From: Sphingomonas sp.
GTDB lineage: Bacteria > Pseudomonadota > Alphaproteobacteria > Sphingomonadales > Sphingomonadaceae
Assembly (NCBI GenBank): GCA_019247755.1
Contig: JAFBAM010000278.1
Span: forward strand, 1-5,485
Reading direction: 5' to 3'
Length of the DNA: 5,485 bases
Part shown: piece by piece, positions 1 to 5,485 of the stretch
Layout: every line of letters starts with the position of its first letter
How positions within the stretch are numbered: position 1 is the first letter of the stretch
The notes under the pieces: model-generated
What the model was told of the DNA's origin: nothing
Seen by the model: the letters and a program-made list of their open reading frames with translations, nothing else
The model's database searches: none
Made by a program: the position numbers and the translations under genes

Positions 1-260
1 TGCGCCAGCGCGATCGCCAGCATCTCTTCGGTCGCCGCCATCTCCAGGTTCAGCGGCAAGGCGATCTCGGCCATCAGCCGATCAATGTCATTGTCGGTGA
101 TATGGCGGCGATCTTCGCGGAGGTGCGCCGTGATGCCATCCGCGCCCGCATCGGCAGCGATGTGGGCGGCACGCACCGGGTCCGGATGGTCGCCGCCGCG
201 CGCGTTCCGGATGGTCGCGACGTGATCAATGTTGACGCCGAGGCGCAGGCGCTGAGTCAC
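1..260 (-). CDS. pdxJ: Pyridoxine 5'-phosphate synthase PdxJ, N-terminal part (continues past the left edge)
   Basis: PdxJ condenses 1-deoxy-D-xylulose 5-phosphate with 3-amino-2-oxopropyl phosphate to make pyridoxine 5'-phosphate, the last ring-forming step of the DXP-dependent vitamin B6 pathway in the cytoplasm. The complement of 260 down to 3 gives 86 codons, starting with GTG. The family's N-terminal strand signature GVNIDHVATIRNARGG is at residues 8-23, followed by GADGITAHLREDRRHI (39-54) and LNLEMAATEEM (70-80). H46 and E73 align with the E. coli catalytic residues H45 and E72. The full protein is usually about 240 residues, so roughly the first third is here. The GTG start overlaps the pyrE stop by four bases (GTGA), and GGGGAG about 12 bases upstream, inside pyrE, could be its ribosome binding site. 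I saw no promoter of its own, so I infer cotranscription with pyrE. Identity is very secure; the start is fairly secure. Confidence 0.95.
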   Translation of the reverse strand, partial: MTQRLRLGVNIDHVATIRNARGGDHPDPVRAAHIAADAGADGITAHLREDRRHITDNDIDRLMAEIALPLNLEMAATEEMLAIALA

Positions 261-841
261 GCGGCGGCGCGGCTCCCCGGCTTGATCGCGGGAATGGCGG
301 CGAGCTCCGGCGGGACCGCATCCGCTTCATAGGTCGGAACGTCGATGCGGATCAGCGGGAAGAAGGGGACACCGAGATCGGCCTTGCCCGAGGAGCGGTC
401 GACCAGCGCCGCCTCTGCGATGACTTCGCCCTCGGCGTCCAGGACGGACTCGATCGCTTCGCGCGACGACAGTCCCGTCGTGACCACATCCTCGACCATC
501 AGCACCTTGCTTCCGCGCTCGAGATGGAAGCCGCGCCGGAATTCGAACACCCCCTGCGGCCGTTCGAGGAACATCGCTGGCTTCCCCAATGCGCGGCCCA
601 TTTCGTGCCCGATGATGAGGCCGCCCATCGCTGGTGAAACCACCACTTCGATCCAATCGCGAATATCCTGGGGTATCTTGGCGGCAAGCGCCTTCGCCAA
701 CCGCTCTGCCCTCGCGCCATCCATCAGCACGCGCGCGCACTGGAGGTATTTCGGGCTGCGCAGGCCGGACGACAGGATGAAGTGCCCTTCAAGCAGGGCG
801 TCGGCGGCGCGAAACTCGGCCAGGATCTCGTCGTCGGTCAT
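257..841 (-). CDS. pyrE: Orotate phosphoribosyltransferase PyrE
   Basis: PyrE transfers the phosphoribosyl group of PRPP to orotate, giving orotidine 5'-monophosphate in de novo UMP synthesis. From the ATG at 841 the protein is 194 residues, a normal family length. FILSSGLRSPKYLQC (21-35) is the N-terminal orotate/PRPP region, VVVSPAMGGLIIGHEMG (66-82) the core strand and loop, FLERP (91-95) the conserved catalytic-loop entry, and VLMVEDVVTTG (113-123) the diagnostic PRPP-binding motif. An in-frame ATG two codons upstream (847) is equally possible. A GTG at 889 would add 16 residues (LKGRGRQPKRLCR, basic, unlike the family) and is unlikely. None of these starts has a clear Shine-Dalgarno sequence. 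The stop overlaps the pdxJ start, so the two form a leftward operon. TGTAAT on the minus strand (903-898) is a possible -10 box, but it lacks a convincing -35. Function is secure; the exact start is uncertain by two codons. Confidence 0.95.
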   Translation of the reverse strand: MTDDEILAEFRAADALLEGHFILSSGLRSPKYLQCARVLMDGARAERLAKALAAKIPQDIRDWIEVVVSPAMGGLIIGHEMGRALGKPAMFLERPQGVFEFRRGFHLERGSKVLMVEDVVTTGLSSREAIESVLDAEGEVIAEAALVDRSSGKADLGVPFFPLIRIDVPTYEADAVPPELAAIPAIKPGSRAAA

Positions 842-917
842 CGTCATTCGGCAAAGGCGTTTAGGCTGGCGGCCTCGCCCCTTCAACACCGCCGCTGATT
901 ACATCTCTTCGACCGTC

Positions 918-946
918 TTGAGGCTCCGAAAACCCGCGCCTATAGA
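918..946 (+). promoter_or_regulatory. Sigma70-type promoter for coxB-coxA
   Basis: TTGAGG (918-923) and TATAGA (941-946) are separated by exactly 17 bases. They match the -35 and -10 consensus at 4 and 5 of 6 positions. Transcription would start near 953, leaving a leader of about 50 bases before the coxB ATG. No other pair this good was seen in the divergent gap. The elements are read directly; activity is inferred. Confidence 0.65.
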
Positions 947-951
947 GCCTC
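920..951. repeat. Inverted repeat GAGGCTC-N18-GAGCCTC framing the cox promoter
   Basis: GAGGCTC (920-926) and its exact reverse complement GAGCCTC (945-951) lie 18 bases apart, 25 bp centre to centre. The left arm overlaps the -35 box and the right arm overlaps the end of the -10 box. This geometry could be an operator for a dimeric regulator controlling oxidase transcription. It could also be chance, since a 7-bp arm pair in GC-rich DNA is not rare. In a pyrE transcript starting upstream it could instead fold as a weak hairpin with a large loop. I do not recognise the motif as any named regulator's site. Confidence 0.4.
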
Positions 952-1001
952 GCAAATGCAGGTGCGCATCCGCGTTCCTGAGTTCCAGGCATGGGGTACA
1001 G

Positions 1002-2057
1002 ATGAGATTGATTGGATGGGCGATCGCCTTGGCCGCAGCCGGGCTCACACCTGCGGCCGCCGGGGCTCAGGCGCCGGCGCCCAGCCAGACGGCAGCGACG
1101 ACGGCAACACCTCCTGCGGGAACCGCGCAGGACGCGACCAAGCCCGACGCGGCCCAGCCGGCAATCGTGTACGGCAGCGTTGGCCATGCGATCCCGACGC
1201 CGGGCATCGGCGAGCCCGACGGCCGCAAGGGCCTTCAGTACCAGGTGACTCCGATCGGCGAGGAGGCCGCGGCCTTCCACAACAACTGGCTGCTGACCCT
1301 GTGCGCCATCATCAGCGTCTTCGTTCTCGCCTTGCTGCTGTTCGCGATCATCCGTTTTCGCCGCGGCGCTAACCCGACGCCATCGCGTAATTCACACAAT
1401 ACTTTGATCGAGGTCGTCTGGACCCTGGTCCCCGTCCTGATCCTGGTCAGCATCGCGATCCCGTCGATCCGTCTGCTTCGTCACCAGTACACGCCGCCCC
1501 GCGCTGACCTCACCGTGAAGGTCACGGGCCACCAGTGGTACTGGTCCTACGAACTGCCGGACTACGGTGTCTCCTTCGACAGCTACATGCTGAAGGAAGC
1601 GAACGACCCGACTCGCCAGGCCAACCAGCGTGCCCGCGATCCCCGTGATGGGCCGCCGCTGCTCGCGGTCGACAACCGGTTGGTCATTCCGGCCGGCAAG
1701 GTCGTGAAGTTCATCGTCACAGCCGACGACGTCATCCACAGCTTTGCGATGCCAGCCTTCTGGATCAAGCAGGATGCGAATCCCGGGCAGCTCCACGAGA
1801 CCTGGGCCAAGGTTGATCGGCCGGGCGTCTATTTCGGCCAGTGCTCGGAGCTTTGCGGCGCTCGGCACGGCTTCATGCCGATCGCGATCGAGGTCGTTCC
1901 ACAGGCGCAGTTCGCCGAATGGGTCGGCAAGAATGGTGGCCATATGCCGGGTGCCCAGCCTGCTGCCGCAGCCGCTCCGACCGCTGAAACTGCTGCTCCC
2001 GCCGCGAACGCAACACCCGAGCCCGCGACCAACCAAGCCGCCACCGCACAGAATTAA
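1002..2057 (+). CDS. coxB: Cytochrome c oxidase subunit II (CuA subunit) of an aa3-type oxidase
   Basis: Subunit II takes electrons from cytochrome c on the periplasmic side and passes them through its binuclear CuA centre to haem a in subunit I. The 351-residue product starts MRLIGWAIALAAAGL, a signal peptide probably cut after AGA or AQA near residues 22-24. An Ala/Pro/Thr-rich stretch follows to about residue 53. Membrane helices are at about 96-117 and 135-156. The aromatic electron-entry motif GHQWYWSYE is at 176-184. The CuA ligands are all present: H246, C281, E283 (backbone), C285, H289 and M292, in CSELCGARHGFM. An Ala/Pro-rich tail fills about 314-351, and no CXXCH haem motif is fused there. 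I chose the ATG at 1002 because the signal peptide begins there, with GGGGT a few bases upstream. The frame stays open upstream to 345, but that part is antisense to pyrE and not family-like. coxA follows after 20 bases. Confidence 0.96.
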   Translation: MRLIGWAIALAAAGLTPAAAGAQAPAPSQTAATTATPPAGTAQDATKPDAAQPAIVYGSVGHAIPTPGIGEPDGRKGLQYQVTPIGEEAAAFHNNWLLTLCAIISVFVLALLLFAIIRFRRGANPTPSRNSHNTLIEVVWTLVPVLILVSIAIPSIRLLRHQYTPPRADLTVKVTGHQWYWSYELPDYGVSFDSYMLKEANDPTRQANQRARDPRDGPPLLAVDNRLVIPAGKVVKFIVTADDVIHSFAMPAFWIKQDANPGQLHETWAKVDRPGVYFGQCSELCGARHGFMPIAIEVVPQAQFAEWVGKNGGHMPGAQPAAAAAPTAETAAPAANATPEPATNQAATAQN

Positions 2058-2077
2058 GCGAAGAGAGTTTCAGTCCC

Positions 2078-3751
2078 ATGAGCACCACCGCCGACTCGCT
2101 GCACCTCAGCCCACACGAGGCGCACGACGCCCATCATGACGCTGACCACAAGCCGAGCTTCTTCGTCCGGTGGTTCATGTCGACGAACCACAAGGACATC
2201 GGCACGCTCTACCTGCTCTTTGCAATCGTCGCGGGTATCATCGGGGGCGGTATCTCGGGCATCATGCGGTGGGAGCTGATGGAGCCGGGCATCCAGGTCT
2301 TGAACCGCGCCTGGCCGATCGGCGCCGGCACGGCGAACTTCGACGAATGGGCGCATCACTGGAACGTGCTGATCACTGCGCACGGCCTGATCATGGTCTT
2401 CTTCATGGTCATGCCGGCGATGATCGGCGGTTTCGGCAACTGGTTCGTGCCGCTGATGATCGGCGCGCCGGACATGGCGTTCCCGCGCATGAACAACATC
2501 AGCTTCTGGCTGCTGATTCCGTCCTTCTGTCTCCTTCTGGGCTCGACCTTCGTCAGCGGAGGAACGGGCCTCGGCGCGGGTACAGGCTGGACGGTTTATG
2601 CTCCGCTATCCACGTCGGGCTCTGCAGGTCCCGCGGTGGACATGGCGATCTTCTCGCTCCACCTCGCGGGTGCGAGTTCGATCCTCGGTGCGATCAACTT
2701 CATCACCACCATCTTCAACATGCGTGCGCCGGGCATGACCCTACACAAGATGCCGCTGTTCGTATGGTCGGTGCTGGTCACCGCCTTCCTGCTGCTGCTG
2801 TCGCTGCCGGTCCTGGCTGGCGCGATCACCATGCTGCTGACCGACCGTAACTTCGGGACGACCTTCTTCGACGCTTCGGGCGGCGGCAACGTGGTCCTTT
2901 ACCAGCACCTCTTTTGGTTCTTCGGCCACCCGGAGGTCTACATCCTGATCCTTCCCGGCTTCGGAATGATCAGCCAGATCGTCGCGACCTTCAGCCGTAA
3001 GCCGGTGTTCGGCTATCTCGGCATGGCTTACGCGATGGTCGCGATCGGGGTGATCGGGTTCGTCGTCTGGGCGCACCACATGTTCACGACCGGCATGAGC
3101 GTCGACGAGAAGATGTACTTCACGGCGGCAACCATGATCATCGCGGTCCCGACCGGCGTGAAGATCTTCAGCTGGATCGCCACGATGTGGGGCGGATCGA
3201 TCACGTTCGAGACCCCGATGCTGTGGGCGATCGGCTTCATCTTCCTGTTCACGGTTGGCGGCGTCACCGGCGTCGTGCTCGCGAACGGCGGCGTCGATAA
3301 TTACATGCACGATACCTACTACGTCGTGGCGCACTTCCACTACGTGCTGAGCCTCGGTGCGGTGTTCGCGATCTTCGGCGGTTTCTATTACTGGTTCCCG
3401 AAGATGAGCGGCAAAATGTACAATGAGCTGCTTGGCAAGCTGCACTTCTTCACGATGTTCGTCGGCGTGAACCTGATCTTCTTCCCTCAGCATTTCCTCG
3501 GTCTGGACGGAATGCCGCGGCGCATTCCGGATTACACGCCTGCGTTCGCTTACTGGAACAAGCTTTCGACCTACGGATACATGATCACCGTTGCCGGCGT
3601 AGCGATCTTCTTCGTCAACATCCTGTGGTCGCTGGCCGCCGGGAAGAAGGCGCCGAACAACCCGTGGGGCGAAGGGGCGACGACGCTCGAATGGACTCTG
3701 TCGAGCCCGCCTCCGTTTCACCAATATTCGACGCTGCCGAAGATCGATTAG
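2078..3751 (+). CDS. coxA: Cytochrome c oxidase subunit I, haem a/a3-CuB catalytic subunit
   Basis: This inner-membrane subunit (also called ctaD) reduces oxygen to water and pumps protons. The 557-residue product has a His/Asp-rich N-terminus (13-25), then MSTNHKDIGTLYLLF (34-48) and about twelve membrane helices. Ligands are complete: haem a H102 and H421, haem a3 H419, CuB H284, H333 and H334, with the cross-linking Y288 in GHPEVY. D-channel residues D132 and N139/N140 (APDMAFPRMNN) and E286 are present, as is the K-channel K362 (PTGVKIFSW). This makes it an A1-type haem-copper oxidase with both proton pathways. These positions coincide with the Rhodobacter sphaeroides numbering, as far as I recall it. 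There is no fused subunit III at the C-terminus. AAGAGAG at 2061-2067, ten bases before the ATG, is the likely ribosome binding site. It shares the coxB promoter and is followed within 30 bases by a strong terminator. Function is essentially certain. Confidence 0.98.
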   Translation: MSTTADSLHLSPHEAHDAHHDADHKPSFFVRWFMSTNHKDIGTLYLLFAIVAGIIGGGISGIMRWELMEPGIQVLNRAWPIGAGTANFDEWAHHWNVLITAHGLIMVFFMVMPAMIGGFGNWFVPLMIGAPDMAFPRMNNISFWLLIPSFCLLLGSTFVSGGTGLGAGTGWTVYAPLSTSGSAGPAVDMAIFSLHLAGASSILGAINFITTIFNMRAPGMTLHKMPLFVWSVLVTAFLLLLSLPVLAGAITMLLTDRNFGTTFFDASGGGNVVLYQHLFWFFGHPEVYILILPGFGMISQIVATFSRKPVFGYLGMAYAMVAIGVIGFVVWAHHMFTTGMSVDEKMYFTAATMIIAVPTGVKIFSWIATMWGGSITFETPMLWAIGFIFLFTVGGVTGVVLANGGVDNYMHDTYYVVAHFHYVLSLGAVFAIFGGFYYWFPKMSGKMYNELLGKLHFFTMFVGVNLIFFPQHFLGLDGMPRRIPDYTPAFAYWNKLSTYGYMITVAGVAIFFVNILWSLAAGKKAPNNPWGEGATTLEWTLSSPPPFHQYSTLPKID

Positions 3752-3777
3752 ATCGGTCCGCAGTGGATGGAGGGGAG

Positions 3778-3815
3778 AAAAGGCCCTGTCTCGCTTCGGC
3801 GAGGCGGGGCTTTTT
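3778..3815 (+). terminator. Rho-independent terminator of the coxB-coxA unit
   Basis: GCCCTGTCTCGC (3783-3794) pairs over all 12 positions with GCGAGGCGGGGC (3799-3810), including two G-U pairs, around a TTCG tetraloop (3795-3798). Five Ts follow (3811-3815) and four As precede the stem (3778-3781), so the hairpin can extend and could also stop transcription from the other strand. It begins 27 bases after the coxA stop. The structure is read directly from the sequence. Confidence 0.92.
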
Positions 3816-3910
3816 CCTTATAGGGTGGTCGAAGGAGCCCCTGCGGACATTTGAGTTAAGCGGTGTTATGGGAAGCGATGTCCCCACAAAAATAACGGTC
3901 GGGAGGTGTC

Positions 3911-4183
3911 ATGCCCCAGTACGTGATTGAGAGGGAAATGCCGGGCGCGGGCTCCTTGAGTCCCGAAGACCTGAGGATGGCGTCGCAGACATCCTGCTCG
4001 GTACTTCGTGACCTTGGCCCCCAAATCCAGTGGGTTCACAGTTACGTTACCGACAACAAGCTCTACTGCATCTATCGCGCGCCCAATGAGGAGCTGGTGC
4101 GCGAACACGCGCAACGCGGCGGCTTCCCCTGCAACAAGGTTTCCGAGGTCCGCGCGACAATCGACCCGACGACGGCCGAGTAG
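3911..4183 (+). CDS. DUF4242 (SCO4226-like) small protein
   Basis: The 90-residue product has no signal peptide or membrane helix. It matches the DUF4242 family from MPQYVIEREMPG at the start to the hallmark HAQRGGFPCNKVSEV (66-80) and the ending IDPTTAE (84-90), so it appears full length. The family has a ferredoxin-like fold. The Streptomyces coelicolor member SCO4226 is described as nickel-binding, but for most members the role is unknown. Cysteines at 29, 53 and 74 and histidines at 43 and 66 are possible metal ligands here; that is inference. GGGAGG at 3901-3906, five bases from the ATG, is the strongest ribosome binding site in the window and fixes the start. The TIR gene follows after 27 bases on the same strand, suggesting one transcript. 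The coxA terminator separates it from the oxidase genes. I found no convincing promoter in the more AT-rich 3817-3900 stretch. Family assignment is confident; function is not known. Confidence 0.88.
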   Translation: MPQYVIEREMPGAGSLSPEDLRMASQTSCSVLRDLGPQIQWVHSYVTDNKLYCIYRAPNEELVREHAQRGGFPCNKVSEVRATIDPTTAE

Positions 4184-4210
4184 CGCGGCGCAGCGCCAGG
4201 GGCAGCGCTC

Positions 4211-5485
4211 ATGTCGCACGTCTTCATTTCCTACGCTCGAAGCGACGAGCCGCTTGCCTGCCTGATTGCGGACGAGCTGCGCGAGGGCGGCTTCGAGGTC
4301 TGGCGCGACGACGAGTTGCCGGCACACCGTGCCTACGCCGATGTCATCGAGGAGCGCATCAACGGTGCCGCCGCTGTGGTCGTGCTCTGGTCGGCAGAAG
4401 CAGCGAAGTCGCACTGGGTGCGTGCTGAGGCGGATACGGCCCGGGCTAAGCTTACCCTGATTCAGGCGACGCTCGATGGGACGATACCGCCAATGCCGTT
4501 TAATCAGATCCAGTGCGCGGATTTGAAGGGCTGGGACGGCCAACGAACCGCGGCAGGCTGGCGCAAGCTTGTCGCCAGCGTCGCCGAGCTTGCCGGGAGC
4601 CCGGCTGCCGTAGACGAGCCGCGTCAATCGACCCGAGAGGTCTCCGTCTGTGTGCTGCCTTTCCAGAACATGAGCGGCGACCCCGAGCAGGAATATTTCA
4701 GCGATGGGATCAGTGAAGACATCACGACGGACCTCTCCAAGGTCTCTGCCCTCGAAGTGATTGCGCGAAACACCGCCTTCACCTTCAAGGGTAAGTCGGT
4801 GAACGTTTGCGAGGTGGCCAGGAAGCTCGGCGTCACCCACGTGCTCGAAGGCAGCGTCCGCAAGGTGGGCGATCGCGTGCGGATCAATGCGCAGCTGATC
4901 GACGGCAAATCGGGCGGGCACGTCTGGGCTGATCGCTATGATCGCGACCTCACCGATATTTTCGAGATCCAGGACGAGATCGGGAAGGCGATCGTCCGCG
5001 CGCTTAAGCTCAAGCTGCTGCCGGAAGAGAAGAAGGCCATTGAGAAGCGCGGCACCAACGATGCCGAAGCCTACAACCTCTATCTGTTGGCCAGGCAATA
5101 TTGGATCACCGGCAATCATGGCGACATGCGCCGCGAGGAACGAGTGATGCGGATTTGCAGCCGCGCGGTGGAAATCGATCCGTATTACGCACACGCATGG
5201 GCCCTGCTCGCGCTTGCCCAGTCGAGCCTGCGCTACACTTACAATCAGGACGTCGACGACGGCTTCGTCGCTGCCAATGCTGCCTTAGCGATCGATCCGA
5301 CGATCGCCGAAGCGCACTTGCCTATGTTCAAGCGGCTCCAACAGCGCCAGCAGCACGATGCGGCATCAGCCAAGATGGAAATCGCGGTCAGGCTCGGTGC
5401 CGACTCCTGGTCGGTGAACAAGGAGGCGGGCCGTTTCTATCTGTCCCGCCGGGATCTCGCGGCTGCGACAGCGCATTACGAGAAA
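4211..5485 (+). CDS. TIR domain - TolB-like domain - TPR repeat protein (continues past the right edge)
   Basis: The frame is open for all 425 visible codons and has no stop before the edge. Residues 1 to about 125 are a TIR domain: VFISYARSDE at the start (box 1), VWRDDELP (30-37) as the BB-loop region, VVVLWS (56-61), and WVRAEAD (69-75), where E73 sits at the usual catalytic glutamate position of TIR NAD hydrolases. PFNQIQCADLKGW (96-108) is the typical closing segment. Residues 143 to about 265 are the TolB-like domain often seen with adenylate cyclases and transcription regulators (VLPFQNMSGDPEQEYFSDGI, VLEGSVRKVGDRVRI, HVWADRYDRDLTDIF). From about 283 onward come TPR-type helices with AVEIDP and ALAIDP repeat ends. 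The linker (125-143) has no hydrophobic segment, so the protein looks cytoplasmic. The start is supported by AGGGGC at 4198-4203. The codons TTA, ATA and AGG occur here but I saw none in coxA. Domains are confident. Activity (signalling, NAD cleavage or defence) is inferred. Confidence 0.9.
   Translation, partial: MSHVFISYARSDEPLACLIADELREGGFEVWRDDELPAHRAYADVIEERINGAAAVVVLWSAEAAKSHWVRAEADTARAKLTLIQATLDGTIPPMPFNQIQCADLKGWDGQRTAAGWRKLVASVAELAGSPAAVDEPRQSTREVSVCVLPFQNMSGDPEQEYFSDGISEDITTDLSKVSALEVIARNTAFTFKGKSVNVCEVARKLGVTHVLEGSVRKVGDRVRINAQLIDGKSGGHVWADRYDRDLTDIFEIQDEIGKAIVRALKLKLLPEEKKAIEKRGTNDAEAYNLYLLARQYWITGNHGDMRREERVMRICSRAVEIDPYYAHAWALLALAQSSLRYTYNQDVDDGFVAANAALAIDPTIAEAHLPMFKRLQQRQQHDAASAKMEIAVRLGADSWSVNKEAGRFYLSRRDLAAATAHYEK

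Noticed and set aside
345..1001. Upstream extension of the coxB frame by 219 codons
   Set aside because: It runs antisense through pyrE, has no oxidase similarity, and would bury the signal peptide that starts at 1002.
1392..2036. A 214-codon open frame on the minus strand within coxB
   Set aside because: It is a shadow of a certain gene, with no recognisable domain or start signal.
2741..3724. A 327-codon open frame on the minus strand within coxA
   Set aside because: It is a charged, His/Asp/Arg-rich product typical of the complement of a GC-rich membrane protein gene, and coxA is certain.
3851..3896. Possible promoter for the DUF4242 gene (TTGAGT at 3851, AATAAC at 3891)
   Set aside because: TTGAGT has no acceptable -10 at 15-19 bases, and AATAAC would give a start at or beyond the ribosome binding site. 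A promoter is expected in this stretch, but I could not place one.
3866..5194. A 442-codon open frame on the minus strand opposite the DUF4242 and TIR genes
   Set aside because: Its translation is a mirror of the TIR-TolB-TPR coding strand and shows no domain of its own. The plus-strand genes have clear domains and ribosome binding sites.
1..5485. CRISPR arrays, tRNA or rRNA genes, insertion sequences, attachment sites
   Set aside because: I saw no regularly spaced repeats, cloverleaf-like sequences, transposase or integrase motifs, or flanking direct repeats.

Overview
The window looks like the chromosome of a GC-rich alphaproteobacterium, most likely a member of the Sphingomonadales. This rests on three things: the protein sequences, the strong GC preference at third codon positions, and the divergent arrangement of pyrE-pdxJ and coxB-coxA, which I associate with sphingomonads. 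No 16S rRNA or other decisive taxonomic marker is present.

Left part (1-847, minus strand): two housekeeping biosynthesis genes read leftward. pyrE (orotate phosphoribosyltransferase, pyrimidine synthesis) is followed by pdxJ (pyridoxine 5'-phosphate synthase, vitamin B6), which runs off the left edge. They overlap by 4 bases (GTGA), so they are probably translationally coupled.

Middle part (848-3816, plus strand): a 160-base divergent gap carries a well-formed sigma70-type promoter for the cytochrome oxidase genes, framed by a perfect 7-bp inverted repeat. It is followed by coxB (subunit II, CuA domain) and coxA (subunit I, haem a/a3-CuB) of an aa3-type terminal oxidase. All metal ligands and proton-channel residues are present. 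A textbook rho-independent hairpin directly after coxA closes a two-gene transcription unit. The assembly and subunit III genes (ctaB, ctaG, coxC) that commonly follow coxA are not in the remaining 1.7 kb.

Right part (3817-5485, plus strand): a separate, accessory-looking pair. A 90-residue DUF4242 protein (SCO4226-like ferredoxin-fold family) is followed 27 bases later by a large gene that stays open to the right edge (425 codons visible). Its product joins an N-terminal TIR domain to a TolB-like domain and TPR-type helical repeats, with no membrane segment between them. It is the most unusual part of the window: a soluble-looking TIR sensor or effector candidate paired with a small possible metal-binding protein. 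No CRISPR array, tRNA, rRNA, insertion sequence or phage gene was seen.
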